A DNA stretch of 12,686 bases from SIG607 sp045614505 (GTDB lineage Bacteria; Bacillota; Clostridia; Oscillospirales; Acutalibacteraceae). The DNA is taken from contig JAZLDA010000014.1 in the NCBI GenBank assembly GCA_045614505.1, positions 1 through 12,686 of the forward strand. Direction: 5' to 3'. The position numbers and the translations under genes are program-made. Shown here piece by piece: positions 7,560 to 12,686 of the stretch. Under the pieces are notes generated by a model, which saw only the letters and a list, made by a program, of their open reading frames with translations, was not told the origin of the DNA and made no database searches. Position 1 is the first letter of the stretch. Each line of letters opens with the position of its first letter.

Positions 7560-7588
7560 ATTATATTTTATTGAACTAAATATGTCAA
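7560..7588 (-). promoter_or_regulatory. Perfect-consensus sigma-A promoter of gdhA
   Basis: On the minus strand TTGACA (7583-7588) and TATAAT (7560-7565) are separated by exactly 17 bases; both hexamers match consensus at every position. The -35 begins 3 bases after the thrS stop codon. Transcription would begin near 7553, leaving an AT-rich leader of about 25 bases. This predicts strong, largely constitutive expression. Confidence 0.9.
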
Positions 7589-7591
7589 TAA

Positions 7592-9358
7592 TTACTTACG
7601 ATTTTTAATATCATCTAAAAGATTTTTTATAAAATCTTCCTTGCTCATTTCGGTGGTTTCGAGAGTGTCGCGGTTTCTTACCGAAACAGTGCCGTTCTCA
7701 ACCTCTTTTGCACCGAGAATAAGCATATAGGGAACGCGTTCAACAGCCTGAGCTTCTCTGATTTTATATCCGATTTTCTCGTTTCTATCATCAAGCTGAC
7801 AACGGATTCCTGCGGCACGAAGCTGCTCGTAAATATCGGTTGCATAGTCCAGAGTCTTTTCGGAAACGGGGAGCACTTTTACCTGAACGGGAGCAAGCCA
7901 AGCAGGGAACTTGCCTGCAAAATGCTCGGTAATGATACCGATAAAACGCTCAATAGAGCCGAAGCATACGCGGTGAATCATAATGGGACGCTGCTTCTCA
8001 CCGTTTTCGTCGGTGTACTCAAGCTGGAAGTTAATAGGCATCTGGAAGTCGAGCTGAATGGTACCGCACTGCCAGGTTCTGCCGAGACTGTCTTCAAGAT
8101 GGAAGTCAATTTTCGGACCGTAGAAAGCACCGTCACCCTCGTTAATTGTATAGGGAAGACCTAACTTTTCGAGAGCTCCCTTAAGACCGTCTGTTGCTGC
8201 CTGCCAGTCCTCGTCACTGCCCATGCTGTCTTCGGGACGTGTGGAAAGCTCGATAAAATACTTAAAGCCGAACTTCTCGTAAACCTCGTTGATGAGATGA
8301 ACAACATTCATAATCTCGTCGGTAATCTGGTCTTTGGTCATAAAGATATGAGCGTCGTCCTGAGTAAAGCAACGAACTCTAAATAGACCATGGAGAGCGC
8401 CCTTTAATTCGTGACGGTGAACAAGACCTAATTCGCCGACTCTAAGGGGTAAATCTCTGTAGGAGTGAAGCTGGCTCTTATATACCATAACACCGCCGGG
8501 GCAGTTCATAGGCTTAATGCAGTAGGTCTCCTCGTCAATGGTGGTGGAATACATATTATCCTTATAGTGGTCCCAGTGACCGCTGGTTTCCCAAAGTCTT
8601 CTGTTCATAATAAGCGGGGTGGAAACCTCTACATAATTATCTCTATAGTGAATGTCGCGCCAGTAATCGATAAGGGCGTTTTTCAGCGCCATACCGGAGG
8701 GCAGGAAGAAGGGGAAGCCGGGACCTTCGTCGCTCATCATAAAGAGATTCATCTCTTTGCCGATTTTGCGGTGGTCTCTGCGCTCTGCTTCTTCAAGAAG
8801 CTTTAAATAATCATCAAGCTCTGCCTGACTTGCGAAAGCGATACCGTAAATACGGGTAAGCATCTTGTTGTTCTTATCGTTCTTCCAGTAAGCGCCGCTG
8901 GTTTTGGTAAGCTTAAATGCCTTTAAAGCCTTGGTGTAGGTTAAATGAGGGCCAACGCACATATCAACATATTCGCCCTGCTGGTAGAAACTGATAACAG
9001 CGTCTTCAGCTAAGTCGCCGATGTGCTCAACCTTGTAGCTCTCTTTTCTTTCCTCCATTAAGGCAATAGCCTCTTCGCGGGGAAGAATAAAGGGCTTAAC
9101 GGGAAGATTTTCTTTAACGATTTTTCTCATTTCGTTCTCAATTTTTATTAAATCTTCCTCACCGACGGTCTCGTCTCCTAAATCTACATCATAGTAAAAT
9201 CCCTTGTCGGTTGCGGGACCGTAGGCAAAATCTGCCTGCGGATAAAGGCGCTTTATTGCCTGTGCCATAATGTGGGCGGCTGTGTGACGGAGTATGTGAA
9301 GCTGTTCTTCTTTTTCTTCAACTTCAGCTACTCTGCCGTCATTGTAAATAACTTTCAT
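7592..9358 (-). CDS. thrS: Threonyl-tRNA synthetase without the N-terminal TGS domain
   Basis: 588 residues, shorter than the usual ~640. It charges tRNAThr with threonine in the cytosol. The N-terminal editing domain is present, with HxxxH at His25/His29 (HTAAH) and C-x3-H at Cys134/His138. The class II catalytic core carries the zinc ligands Cys286 (MNCPG), His337 (DDAH) and His462 (IHR); motif 2 is in VHRHELKGALHGLFRVR (313-329) and motif 3 in GSIERFIGIITEH (467-479). The anticodon-binding domain covers about 492-582. Only about 20 residues precede the editing domain, so the ~60-residue TGS domain is lacking. No upstream in-frame extension is possible because the T-box leader lies there. 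The ATG has AAGGAG (9368-9373) nine bases upstream. Expression is gated by the leader described separately. No terminator is seen between its stop and the gdhA promoter. Confidence 0.97.
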   Translation of the reverse strand: MKVIYNDGRVAEVEEKEEQLHILRHTAAHIMAQAIKRLYPQADFAYGPATDKGFYYDVDLGDETVGEEDLIKIENEMRKIVKENLPVKPFILPREEAIALMEERKESYKVEHIGDLAEDAVISFYQQGEYVDMCVGPHLTYTKALKAFKLTKTSGAYWKNDKNNKMLTRIYGIAFASQAELDDYLKLLEEAERRDHRKIGKEMNLFMMSDEGPGFPFFLPSGMALKNALIDYWRDIHYRDNYVEVSTPLIMNRRLWETSGHWDHYKDNMYSTTIDEETYCIKPMNCPGGVMVYKSQLHSYRDLPLRVGELGLVHRHELKGALHGLFRVRCFTQDDAHIFMTKDQITDEIMNVVHLINEVYEKFGFKYFIELSTRPEDSMGSDEDWQAATDGLKGALEKLGLPYTINEGDGAFYGPKIDFHLEDSLGRTWQCGTIQLDFQMPINFQLEYTDENGEKQRPIMIHRVCFGSIERFIGIITEHFAGKFPAWLAPVQVKVLPVSEKTLDYATDIYEQLRAAGIRCQLDDRNEKIGYKIREAQAVERVPYMLILGAKEVENGTVSVRNRDTLETTEMSKEDFIKNLLDDIKNRK

Positions 9359-9392
9359 TATTTTCTTCTCCTTCTAAGAGTTTTTAAAATAT

Positions 9393-9426
9393 AAAAACCC
9401 TTAATGCCTTTAAAAGACATTAAGGG
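9393..9426 (-). terminator. Conditional terminator of the thrS T-box leader
   Basis: On the minus strand a 9-bp stem (arms 9418-9426 and 9398-9406) is followed by five T residues (9397-9393). The 5' arm shares bases with the antiterminator pairing partner CACCCTT (minus strand, 9422-9428), which makes the two folds mutually exclusive. Confidence 0.9.
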
Positions 9427-9606
9427 TGCATATACACGGTTCCACCTTAAAATTTAACTCTTTCTCCTTAACGCGGAATACGGTACTGCTTTTTTACCGC
9501 AGTACGGCTCGGGAGCGGTCTTCACTTAAATTTCAAGGAAGCACTTTCACCTGACTGCTTCTCTCTAAGCTTTACGTTTAAGCTACTCTTTCCGTCAATG
9601 CCTTTT
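9393..9606 (-). promoter_or_regulatory. Threonine-specific T-box leader (tRNAThr-sensing riboswitch)
   Basis: Read on the minus strand. Stem I starts near 9596-9602 and carries GAGTAG (9583-9588), a helix CTTAAA/TTTAAG (9577-9582 with 9525-9530), an AG-rich bulge (9561-9566) and a distal hairpin with arms at 9556-9561 and 9538-9543. The candidate specifier ACC (Thr) is at 9519-9517 in the context GTGAAG-ACC-G, matching the purine-flanked specifier loop of the class. A stem III-like hairpin pairs 9499-9505 with 9483-9489. The T-box AAGGTGGAACCGTG is at 9448-9435 and can pair with CACCCTT (9428-9422) as antiterminator; the alternative is the terminator at 9398-9426. In this known mechanism uncharged tRNAThr stabilises the antiterminator and lets transcription reach thrS. 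The T-box core is confident; the exact stem I base pairing is by eye. Confidence 0.95.
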
Positions 9607-9617
9607 TGTATACAATA

Positions 9618-9646
9618 ATTTTATCACTATATACATGATTTGTCAA
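9618..9646 (-). promoter_or_regulatory. Sigma-A promoter of thrS
   Basis: On the minus strand TTGACA (9641-9646) and TAAAAT (9618-9623) are 17 bases apart. The -35 directly abuts the rpiB stop codon (9647-9649). Start would be near 9611, giving a leader of about 250 bases that is filled by the T-box. Confidence 0.85.
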
Positions 9647-10090
9647 TTAGTTTTCATTTTCAATTGCCATTATTTTGTCGACGCGGGCAGCGTGTCTGCC
9701 GCCTTCAAACTCGGTGTCAACAAAAAGGTCAACAAGTTCCAGTGCAGTGCCTACACCGATAACCCTGCCGCCAAGACACAGAATGTTTGAATTGTTGTGC
9801 AGACGGGTATACTTTGCAGAGAAATGCTCACTTACTGCAGCAGCGCGAATTCCCTTAACTTTATTAGCGGCGAGGGACATTCCTATTCCCGTTCCGCAGA
9901 CTAAAATTCCAAGCTCGCATTCCTTTTTTGCAACACAAGAGGCAACCTTAACGGCAATGTCGGGGTAATCTACCGATTGCTGCTCGTAAATGCCGAAGTC
10001 GGATACCTCAAAGCCTCTTGCTTTGAGATGCTCGGCAATAGCGTTTTTGTGTTCGAGTCCGCCGTGGTCACAACCTATAGCAATTTTCAT
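9647..10090 (-). CDS. rpiB: Ribose-5-phosphate isomerase B (RpiB/LacAB family)
   Basis: 147 residues, the normal size. It interconverts ribose 5-phosphate and ribulose 5-phosphate in the non-oxidative pentose phosphate pathway. Visible residues: Asp8-His9 in GCDHGG, the catalytic Cys65 in CGTGIGMS (65-72), His98 in TRLHNNSN (95-102), LGGRVIG (106-112) and Arg132-His133 in GGRH. Catalytic Cys, rather than the Thr seen in some mycobacterial-type enzymes, agrees with E. coli-type RpiB. The related LacA/LacB galactose-6-phosphate isomerases are less likely because the gene is single and no lac genes are near; an allose-6-phosphate role cannot be excluded. Its ATG overlaps the tsaB stop by four bases (ATGA), so it is translationally coupled to tsaB. 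No terminator follows before the thrS promoter. Confidence 0.93.
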   Translation of the reverse strand: MKIAIGCDHGGLEHKNAIAEHLKARGFEVSDFGIYEQQSVDYPDIAVKVASCVAKKECELGILVCGTGIGMSLAANKVKGIRAAAVSEHFSAKYTRLHNNSNILCLGGRVIGVGTALELVDLFVDTEFEGGRHAARVDKIMAIENEN

Positions 10091-10797
10091 TTTTCATTTC
10101 TCCTTTTTAAGTTAAGCTCACGCTCTGCCTGAGGCAGTCTGAGGTAAATTGGCAATAACTGTTCGGGGGATACGGTTTCTCCCTTTTTATATTTATTTTC
10201 GGCACACAGCGCCACACCTGTTGCCTTTTGATAAAGGCTGTCTTCCGGCGCTAAAACTACACCGCTTTTGTCTTTTATGGCAGGGAAGAAAACATTAGCG
10301 CCGTCTCCCGCAATAATAATGGGGCATTTTACACGGCTTTTCTTAATCTCTTTTGCAAGGTCGTCAATGGAGATTGCCTTGTCGTCGCAAAGACGCTTTA
10401 CTTTCCCGTTTTTAACACGGAAAAGGGCAGTGTAAACCTGATTGCAGCGGGCATCCATTACAGCGCATATAACTGCATCTTGCCCCAAAAAATTATAGGC
10501 AATGCTTTCAAGGGTTGAAACAGATATGCAGGGTGTATTTTTTGCCAGCGCCATTCCCTTTACGGCAGAAATGCCGATTCTAACTCCCGTAAATGAGCCG
10601 GGGCCTGCAGATATAGCAAAGGCGCCGATGTGGGAAATATCGGTTTTACTGCAGATAAGCATACTGCTGAGCATTGGCATAAGGGTCTGAGAATGGGTAA
10701 GAGGTACATTCACAAAGGATGAGGCGAGGATTCTTCCGTCCTCACTTATTGCGCAGGAAGCGGATTTCGCCGAACATTCGCAGGAAAGTATCTTCAT
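10087..10797 (-). CDS. tsaB: tRNA threonylcarbamoyladenosine (t6A) biosynthesis protein TsaB
   Basis: 236 residues, typical of the family. TsaB (YeaZ) is the ASKHA-fold partner of TsaD; together with TsaE they transfer the threonylcarbamoyl group from TC-AMP to A37 of ANN-decoding tRNAs. The N-terminus ILSCECSAKSASCAI is the family beta-hairpin, where most members have a D(T/S) motif; here Glu-Cys replaces the Asp-Thr. The hallmark GPGSFTGVRIG is at 65-75, followed by GMALAK and STLESIA. The C-terminal half is more divergent, as usual for TsaB. The start overlaps the tsaE stop by one base (TAATG), so the pair is coupled. tsaD and tsaC are not in the window. Confidence 0.94.
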   Translation of the reverse strand: MKILSCECSAKSASCAISEDGRILASSFVNVPLTHSQTLMPMLSSMLICSKTDISHIGAFAISAGPGSFTGVRIGISAVKGMALAKNTPCISVSTLESIAYNFLGQDAVICAVMDARCNQVYTALFRVKNGKVKRLCDDKAISIDDLAKEIKKSRVKCPIIIAGDGANVFFPAIKDKSGVVLAPEDSLYQKATGVALCAENKYKKGETVSPEQLLPIYLRLPQAERELNLKRRNEK

Positions 10798-11222
10798 TAA
10801 AAACCGCCTCCATTTATAGTGATTTTTCTTGAGTTTTCGCCGATTTTTTCTATAGTAATATAAATGGTGTCAGGAGGCAGAGCTCCGGAAATATTCTCAC
10901 TCCACTCGGCGGCAATAATGCCGTTTTCCTCCATATAATCGAAAAAACCGCAGGAGTCAAGGTCCTCCCAGCACACGATTCTGTACATATCAAAATGGAA
11001 AAGGGGCAACACACCGCCTCTGTATTCATTAACAATAGCAAAGGTGGGGCTTGAAACATCACCCTTAAAGCCAAGTCCTCGGGCAAGTCCTCGGGTAAAA
11101 TGGGTCTTTCCCATTCCCATTGAGCCTTCAAAGGCGATAACACAGCCGCCGCGAAGCGTTTTAGCAAAGTCGGAAGCGAATTTTTCGGTCTCTTCCGGTG
11201 AATTTGATATAAATTCCTTCAT
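10797..11222 (-). CDS. tsaE: t6A biosynthesis ATPase TsaE
   Basis: 141 residues. TsaE (YjeE) is a small P-loop ATPase that binds the TsaB-TsaD complex and is needed for multiple rounds of t6A synthesis. The Walker A is GSMGMGKT (33-40). Also visible are a switch-like SSPTFAIVNEY (57-67), HFDMYR (76-81) with the conserved Asp, and EWSENI (106-111). I chose ATG 11220-11222 over the in-frame ATG at 11240. AAAGGAG (11230-11236) lies seven bases upstream of the former, while the latter has no ribosome site and would sit only about five bases after the predicted transcription start. First gene of tsaE-tsaB-rpiB. Confidence 0.94.
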   Translation of the reverse strand: MKEFISNSPEETEKFASDFAKTLRGGCVIAFEGSMGMGKTHFTRGLARGLGFKGDVSSPTFAIVNEYRGGVLPLFHFDMYRIVCWEDLDSCGFFDYMEENGIIAAEWSENISGALPPDTIYITIEKIGENSRKITINGGGF

Positions 11223-11251
11223 AAAAACGCTCCTTTCCATAGTTTATTATC

Positions 11252-11280
11252 ATTATACCACCGGTGGGAAATACTTGCAA
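11252..11280 (-). promoter_or_regulatory. Sigma-A promoter of tsaE-tsaB-rpiB with palindromic spacer
   Basis: On the minus strand TTGCAA (11275-11280) and a perfect TATAAT (11252-11257) are 17 bases apart. The spacer begins with the perfect 10-bp palindrome CCACCGGTGG (11258-11267), directly next to the -10. Start near 11245 leaves a leader of about 23 bases before ATG 11222. Confidence 0.75.
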
Positions 11281-11293
11281 CTAAAATATATGG

Positions 11294-11322
11294 TTGAAAA
11301 AAGCAGAATTATATTATAAAAT
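11294..11322 (+). promoter_or_regulatory. Candidate sigma-A promoter of the SEDS gene
   Basis: TTGAAA (11294-11299) and TAAAAT (11317-11322) are 17 bases apart, placing the start near 11329. A second TATAAT at 11328-11333 has no good -35 at 17 bases and would start too close to the gene. The ribosome site AGGAAG is at 11337-11342. Confidence 0.6.
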
Positions 11323-11351
11323 AGGTATATAATGAAAGGAAGTGAAAAGGT

Positions 11352-12494
11352 ATGAAAGGATTTTTTGCGCGTATAGCCGACTATATCCGAGAAGTGGATA
11401 AGTTTATGCTTTTTCTCTGCCTTTTTACAACCTCATTTGGCTGTATGGCGGTGTTTTCGGCAACAAGGTATACCGGCAGCCTCAGACAGTTTATAATGCA
11501 GGCGGTTGCTATGGTGCTGGGCGTGGTTGCCGCCGTGGTAATTTCTCTCTTTGATTATGAGTCTTTTTTGAAACGGTGGTATTTCGTCGCAGGAATCGGT
11601 CTTATTCCTGTACTACTCACCTTCGTTATCGGCTTCGGCCCTGCAGGTACTGACGACAAAGCCTGGCTTAATCTTGGTATTACAACCTTTCAGCCTTCAG
11701 AACTCTTAAAGGCTTGCTTTATTATTACCTTTGCAATGCACATATCCCGTGTAAAGGATAAGATAAATAAGCTTTCCACTCTCATCCCCGTCTGTGCCCA
11801 TGGCGCGGCTCCCGTGCTTCTTATACATTTGCAGGGTGACGACGGTACGGCGCTGGTTTTTGCGGTTATGATGCTGTGTATGCTTTGGGCGGCAGGTGTT
11901 CACTATAAATATTTTCTAATACTGCTGGGCGCTGTGGTGATTTTAGCTCCCATTGTTTATTTCTTTATAATGAATCCCGACCAGCAGTCCCGTATCCAGA
12001 CTATGTTTGACCTTGAAGCCGATATACTGGGCGACGGCTGGCAACAGTATAGAGGCAGAGTAGCTCTCTCAAACGGCGGCTTCTGGGGACAAGGCTATTT
12101 AAAAGGAAGCCTTACTCAGCTTGGTCAGTCAGGCGTGCCCGAGGGCTATAACGACTTCATTTTCGTAACCATAGGCGAAGAATTAGGCTTTGCAGGCGCC
12201 GCCTTTGCACTTATTCTTCTTGTTTCCATCTCGTTCAGATGCTTGCATGTGGCAAAAATGACAAATAATATTGCGGGCAAACTGATATGCGTAGGCTTCT
12301 TCGGTTGGCTTATGGCTCAGATTGCCATTAATCTCGGAATGTGCCTTTCCCTTCTCCCCGTTATCGGCGTAACACTGCCCTTCTTCTCGGCAGGCGGAAC
12401 ATCCCTTTCTTGCCTTTTTCTTGGTGTCGGTCTGGTGCTCAGCGTCTATATCCACCGAAACTCCCGAACAGTGTATCTCCATGAACTCAAGTAG
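11352..12494 (+). CDS. SEDS-family peptidoglycan glycosyltransferase (RodA/FtsW-like, RodA favoured)
   Basis: 380 residues with about ten hydrophobic segments, the size of RodA. SEDS proteins polymerise lipid II into glycan strands at the outer face of the membrane, each with a partner class B penicillin-binding protein. Motifs: KAWLNLG (103-109), QPSELLKACFII (114-125), the Q-x-D-D-G-T-A-L stretch (161-168; most members have QPDLGTA), GQGYLKGSLTQLG (247-259) and VPEGYNDFIFVTIGEELGF (262-280). Asp268 in the latter is at the position of the proposed catalytic Asp in the large extracytoplasmic loop. The family C-terminal signature is LLPVIGVTLPFFSAGGTSL (334-352). The short tail and compact length favour RodA over FtsW, but SpoVE/FtsW cannot be excluded. 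It is monocistronic here, with no mreBCD or PBP2 gene next to it. It diverges from tsaE and converges on rpsR. Confidence 0.92.
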   Translation: MKGFFARIADYIREVDKFMLFLCLFTTSFGCMAVFSATRYTGSLRQFIMQAVAMVLGVVAAVVISLFDYESFLKRWYFVAGIGLIPVLLTFVIGFGPAGTDDKAWLNLGITTFQPSELLKACFIITFAMHISRVKDKINKLSTLIPVCAHGAAPVLLIHLQGDDGTALVFAVMMLCMLWAAGVHYKYFLILLGAVVILAPIVYFFIMNPDQQSRIQTMFDLEADILGDGWQQYRGRVALSNGGFWGQGYLKGSLTQLGQSGVPEGYNDFIFVTIGEELGFAGAAFALILLVSISFRCLHVAKMTNNIAGKLICVGFFGWLMAQIAINLGMCLSLLPVIGVTLPFFSAGGTSLSCLFLGVGLVLSVYIHRNSRTVYLHELK

Positions 12495-12504
12495 GTAATA
12501 GTAA

Positions 12505-12544
12505 AAATAAAAAGCGTTGTGTTTAAAAGAACACAACGCTTTAA
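12505..12544. terminator. Bidirectional terminator between the SEDS gene and rpsR
   Basis: A 13-bp perfect stem (arms 12511-12523 and 12530-12542) with a six-base loop. On the minus strand it is followed by TTTTTATTTTT, making it a strong terminator for rpsR. On the + strand the T run is short and interrupted, so it is weaker for the SEDS gene. Confidence 0.88.
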
Positions 12545-12556
12545 AATTTTCCCTTA

Positions 12557-12686
12557 TTAGTCGTTAACGTAGGGGAGAATAGCTACCTGACGTGCGCGCT
12601 TGATAGCGATAGTAAGCTTGCGCTGATGAGCAGCACAGGTACCGGTTGCACGGCGGGGAAGAATCTTAGCGCGTTCGGAAACGAAC
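12557..12686 (-). CDS. rpsR: 30S ribosomal protein bS18, C-terminal part (5' truncated by window end)
   Basis: The last 42 residues and stop are visible on the minus strand; the start lies beyond the window. They carry the bS18 core ERAKILPRRATGTCAAHQRK, followed by a basic helix with IKRARQ, and end LPYVND, as in the family (RKILPRR.TGTCA.HQR..T.AIKRAR..ALLPY). bS18 binds the 30S platform next to bS6. Arginine codons are almost all CGC/CGT, as expected of a highly expressed gene. In Bacillota the upstream neighbours would be ssb and rpsF, out of view. It terminates at the shared hairpin. Confidence 0.95.
   Translation of the reverse strand, partial: FVSERAKILPRRATGTCAAHQRKLTIAIKRARQVAILPYVND

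Noticed and set aside
8465..8806. 113-codon open frame on the + strand inside thrS
   Set aside because: It mirrors the conserved ThrRS catalytic core in the opposite frame, has no ribosome site and no recognisable motif.
488..9505. Same decamer ACCGCAGTAC at 488-497 and 9496-9505, each in a hairpin
   Set aside because: One is a gene-end terminator and the other a stem in the T-box leader; flanks and loops differ, so a shared repeat element is not supported.
11223..11240. Upstream ATG for tsaE at 11240
   Set aside because: No Shine-Dalgarno sequence precedes it, it would lie about five bases from the predicted transcription start, and a strong AAAGGAG sits between it and the chosen ATG.
11328..11333. 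Second TATAAT upstream of the SEDS gene
   Set aside because: No -35 hexamer at 16-18 bases, and the start would fall within the ribosome site region.
1..12686. CRISPR arrays, insertion sequences, tRNA genes, phage or defence genes
   Set aside because: No direct-repeat arrays, transposase-like frames, terminal inverted repeats, cloverleaf sequences or defence-family motifs were seen; nearly all of the window is taken up by recognised housekeeping genes.

Overview
The window looks like a housekeeping stretch of a low-to-moderate GC Bacillota chromosome, most likely a clostridial (Oscillospiraceae-like) anaerobe. This is inferred from sigma-A type promoters with strong Shine-Dalgarno sites, a tRNA-sensing T-box leader in front of thrS, an NADP-type gdhA, a short SufB-like protein and a tsaE-tsaB pair. 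Taxonomy is an inference from gene content; no rRNA or similar marker is present. I see no insertion sequence, phage, CRISPR array, tRNA or rRNA gene.

Layout. (1) 1-480: the 3' end of a SufB/SufD-family Fe-S assembly gene (+), ending at a hairpin shared with a convergent membrane-anchored family 2 glycosyltransferase (516-1457, -). (2) 1458-1569: a divergent promoter region. (3) 1570-6081: a tight five-gene + strand operon. It carries proB, proA and proC (the complete glutamate-to-proline pathway), then a PAP2 lipid-phosphate phosphatase and an arylamine N-acetyltransferase, and closes with a strong terminator. (4) 6181-11222: five genes on the minus strand, in transcription order tsaE, tsaB, rpiB, thrS, gdhA. 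tsaE-tsaB-rpiB overlap by 1 and 4 bases. thrS has its own promoter and a roughly 250-base threonine T-box leader with a candidate ACC specifier. gdhA has a perfect-consensus promoter immediately after the thrS stop. (5) 11223-11351: a second divergent promoter region, with a perfect CCACCGGTGG palindrome between the tsaE -35 and -10 boxes. (6) 11352-12494: a SEDS-family (RodA/FtsW) peptidoglycan polymerase (+), convergent with the 3' end of rpsR (ribosomal protein bS18, -) across a shared bidirectional terminator.

How the genes relate. Glutamate links the two main blocks: gdhA makes it and proBA/proC turn it into proline. thrS and tsaE/tsaB both act on threonine-related tRNA biology, because t6A is made from threonine and installed in ANN-decoding tRNAs, including the tRNAThr that the T-box senses. 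No terminator is visible between rpiB and the thrS leader, or between thrS and gdhA. Readthrough from upstream would therefore meet the T-box terminator, and opening the T-box could add to gdhA transcription. The glycosyltransferase, PAP2 phosphatase and SEDS protein all belong to families that use or recycle polyprenyl-phosphate lipids, but nothing here shows they work together.

I did not find a convincing undescribed system. The points worth a second look are regulatory (T-box gating, promoter placement, palindromic operator candidate), architectural (ProB without PUA, ThrRS without TGS) and contextual (PAP2 and NAT genes in a proline operon).
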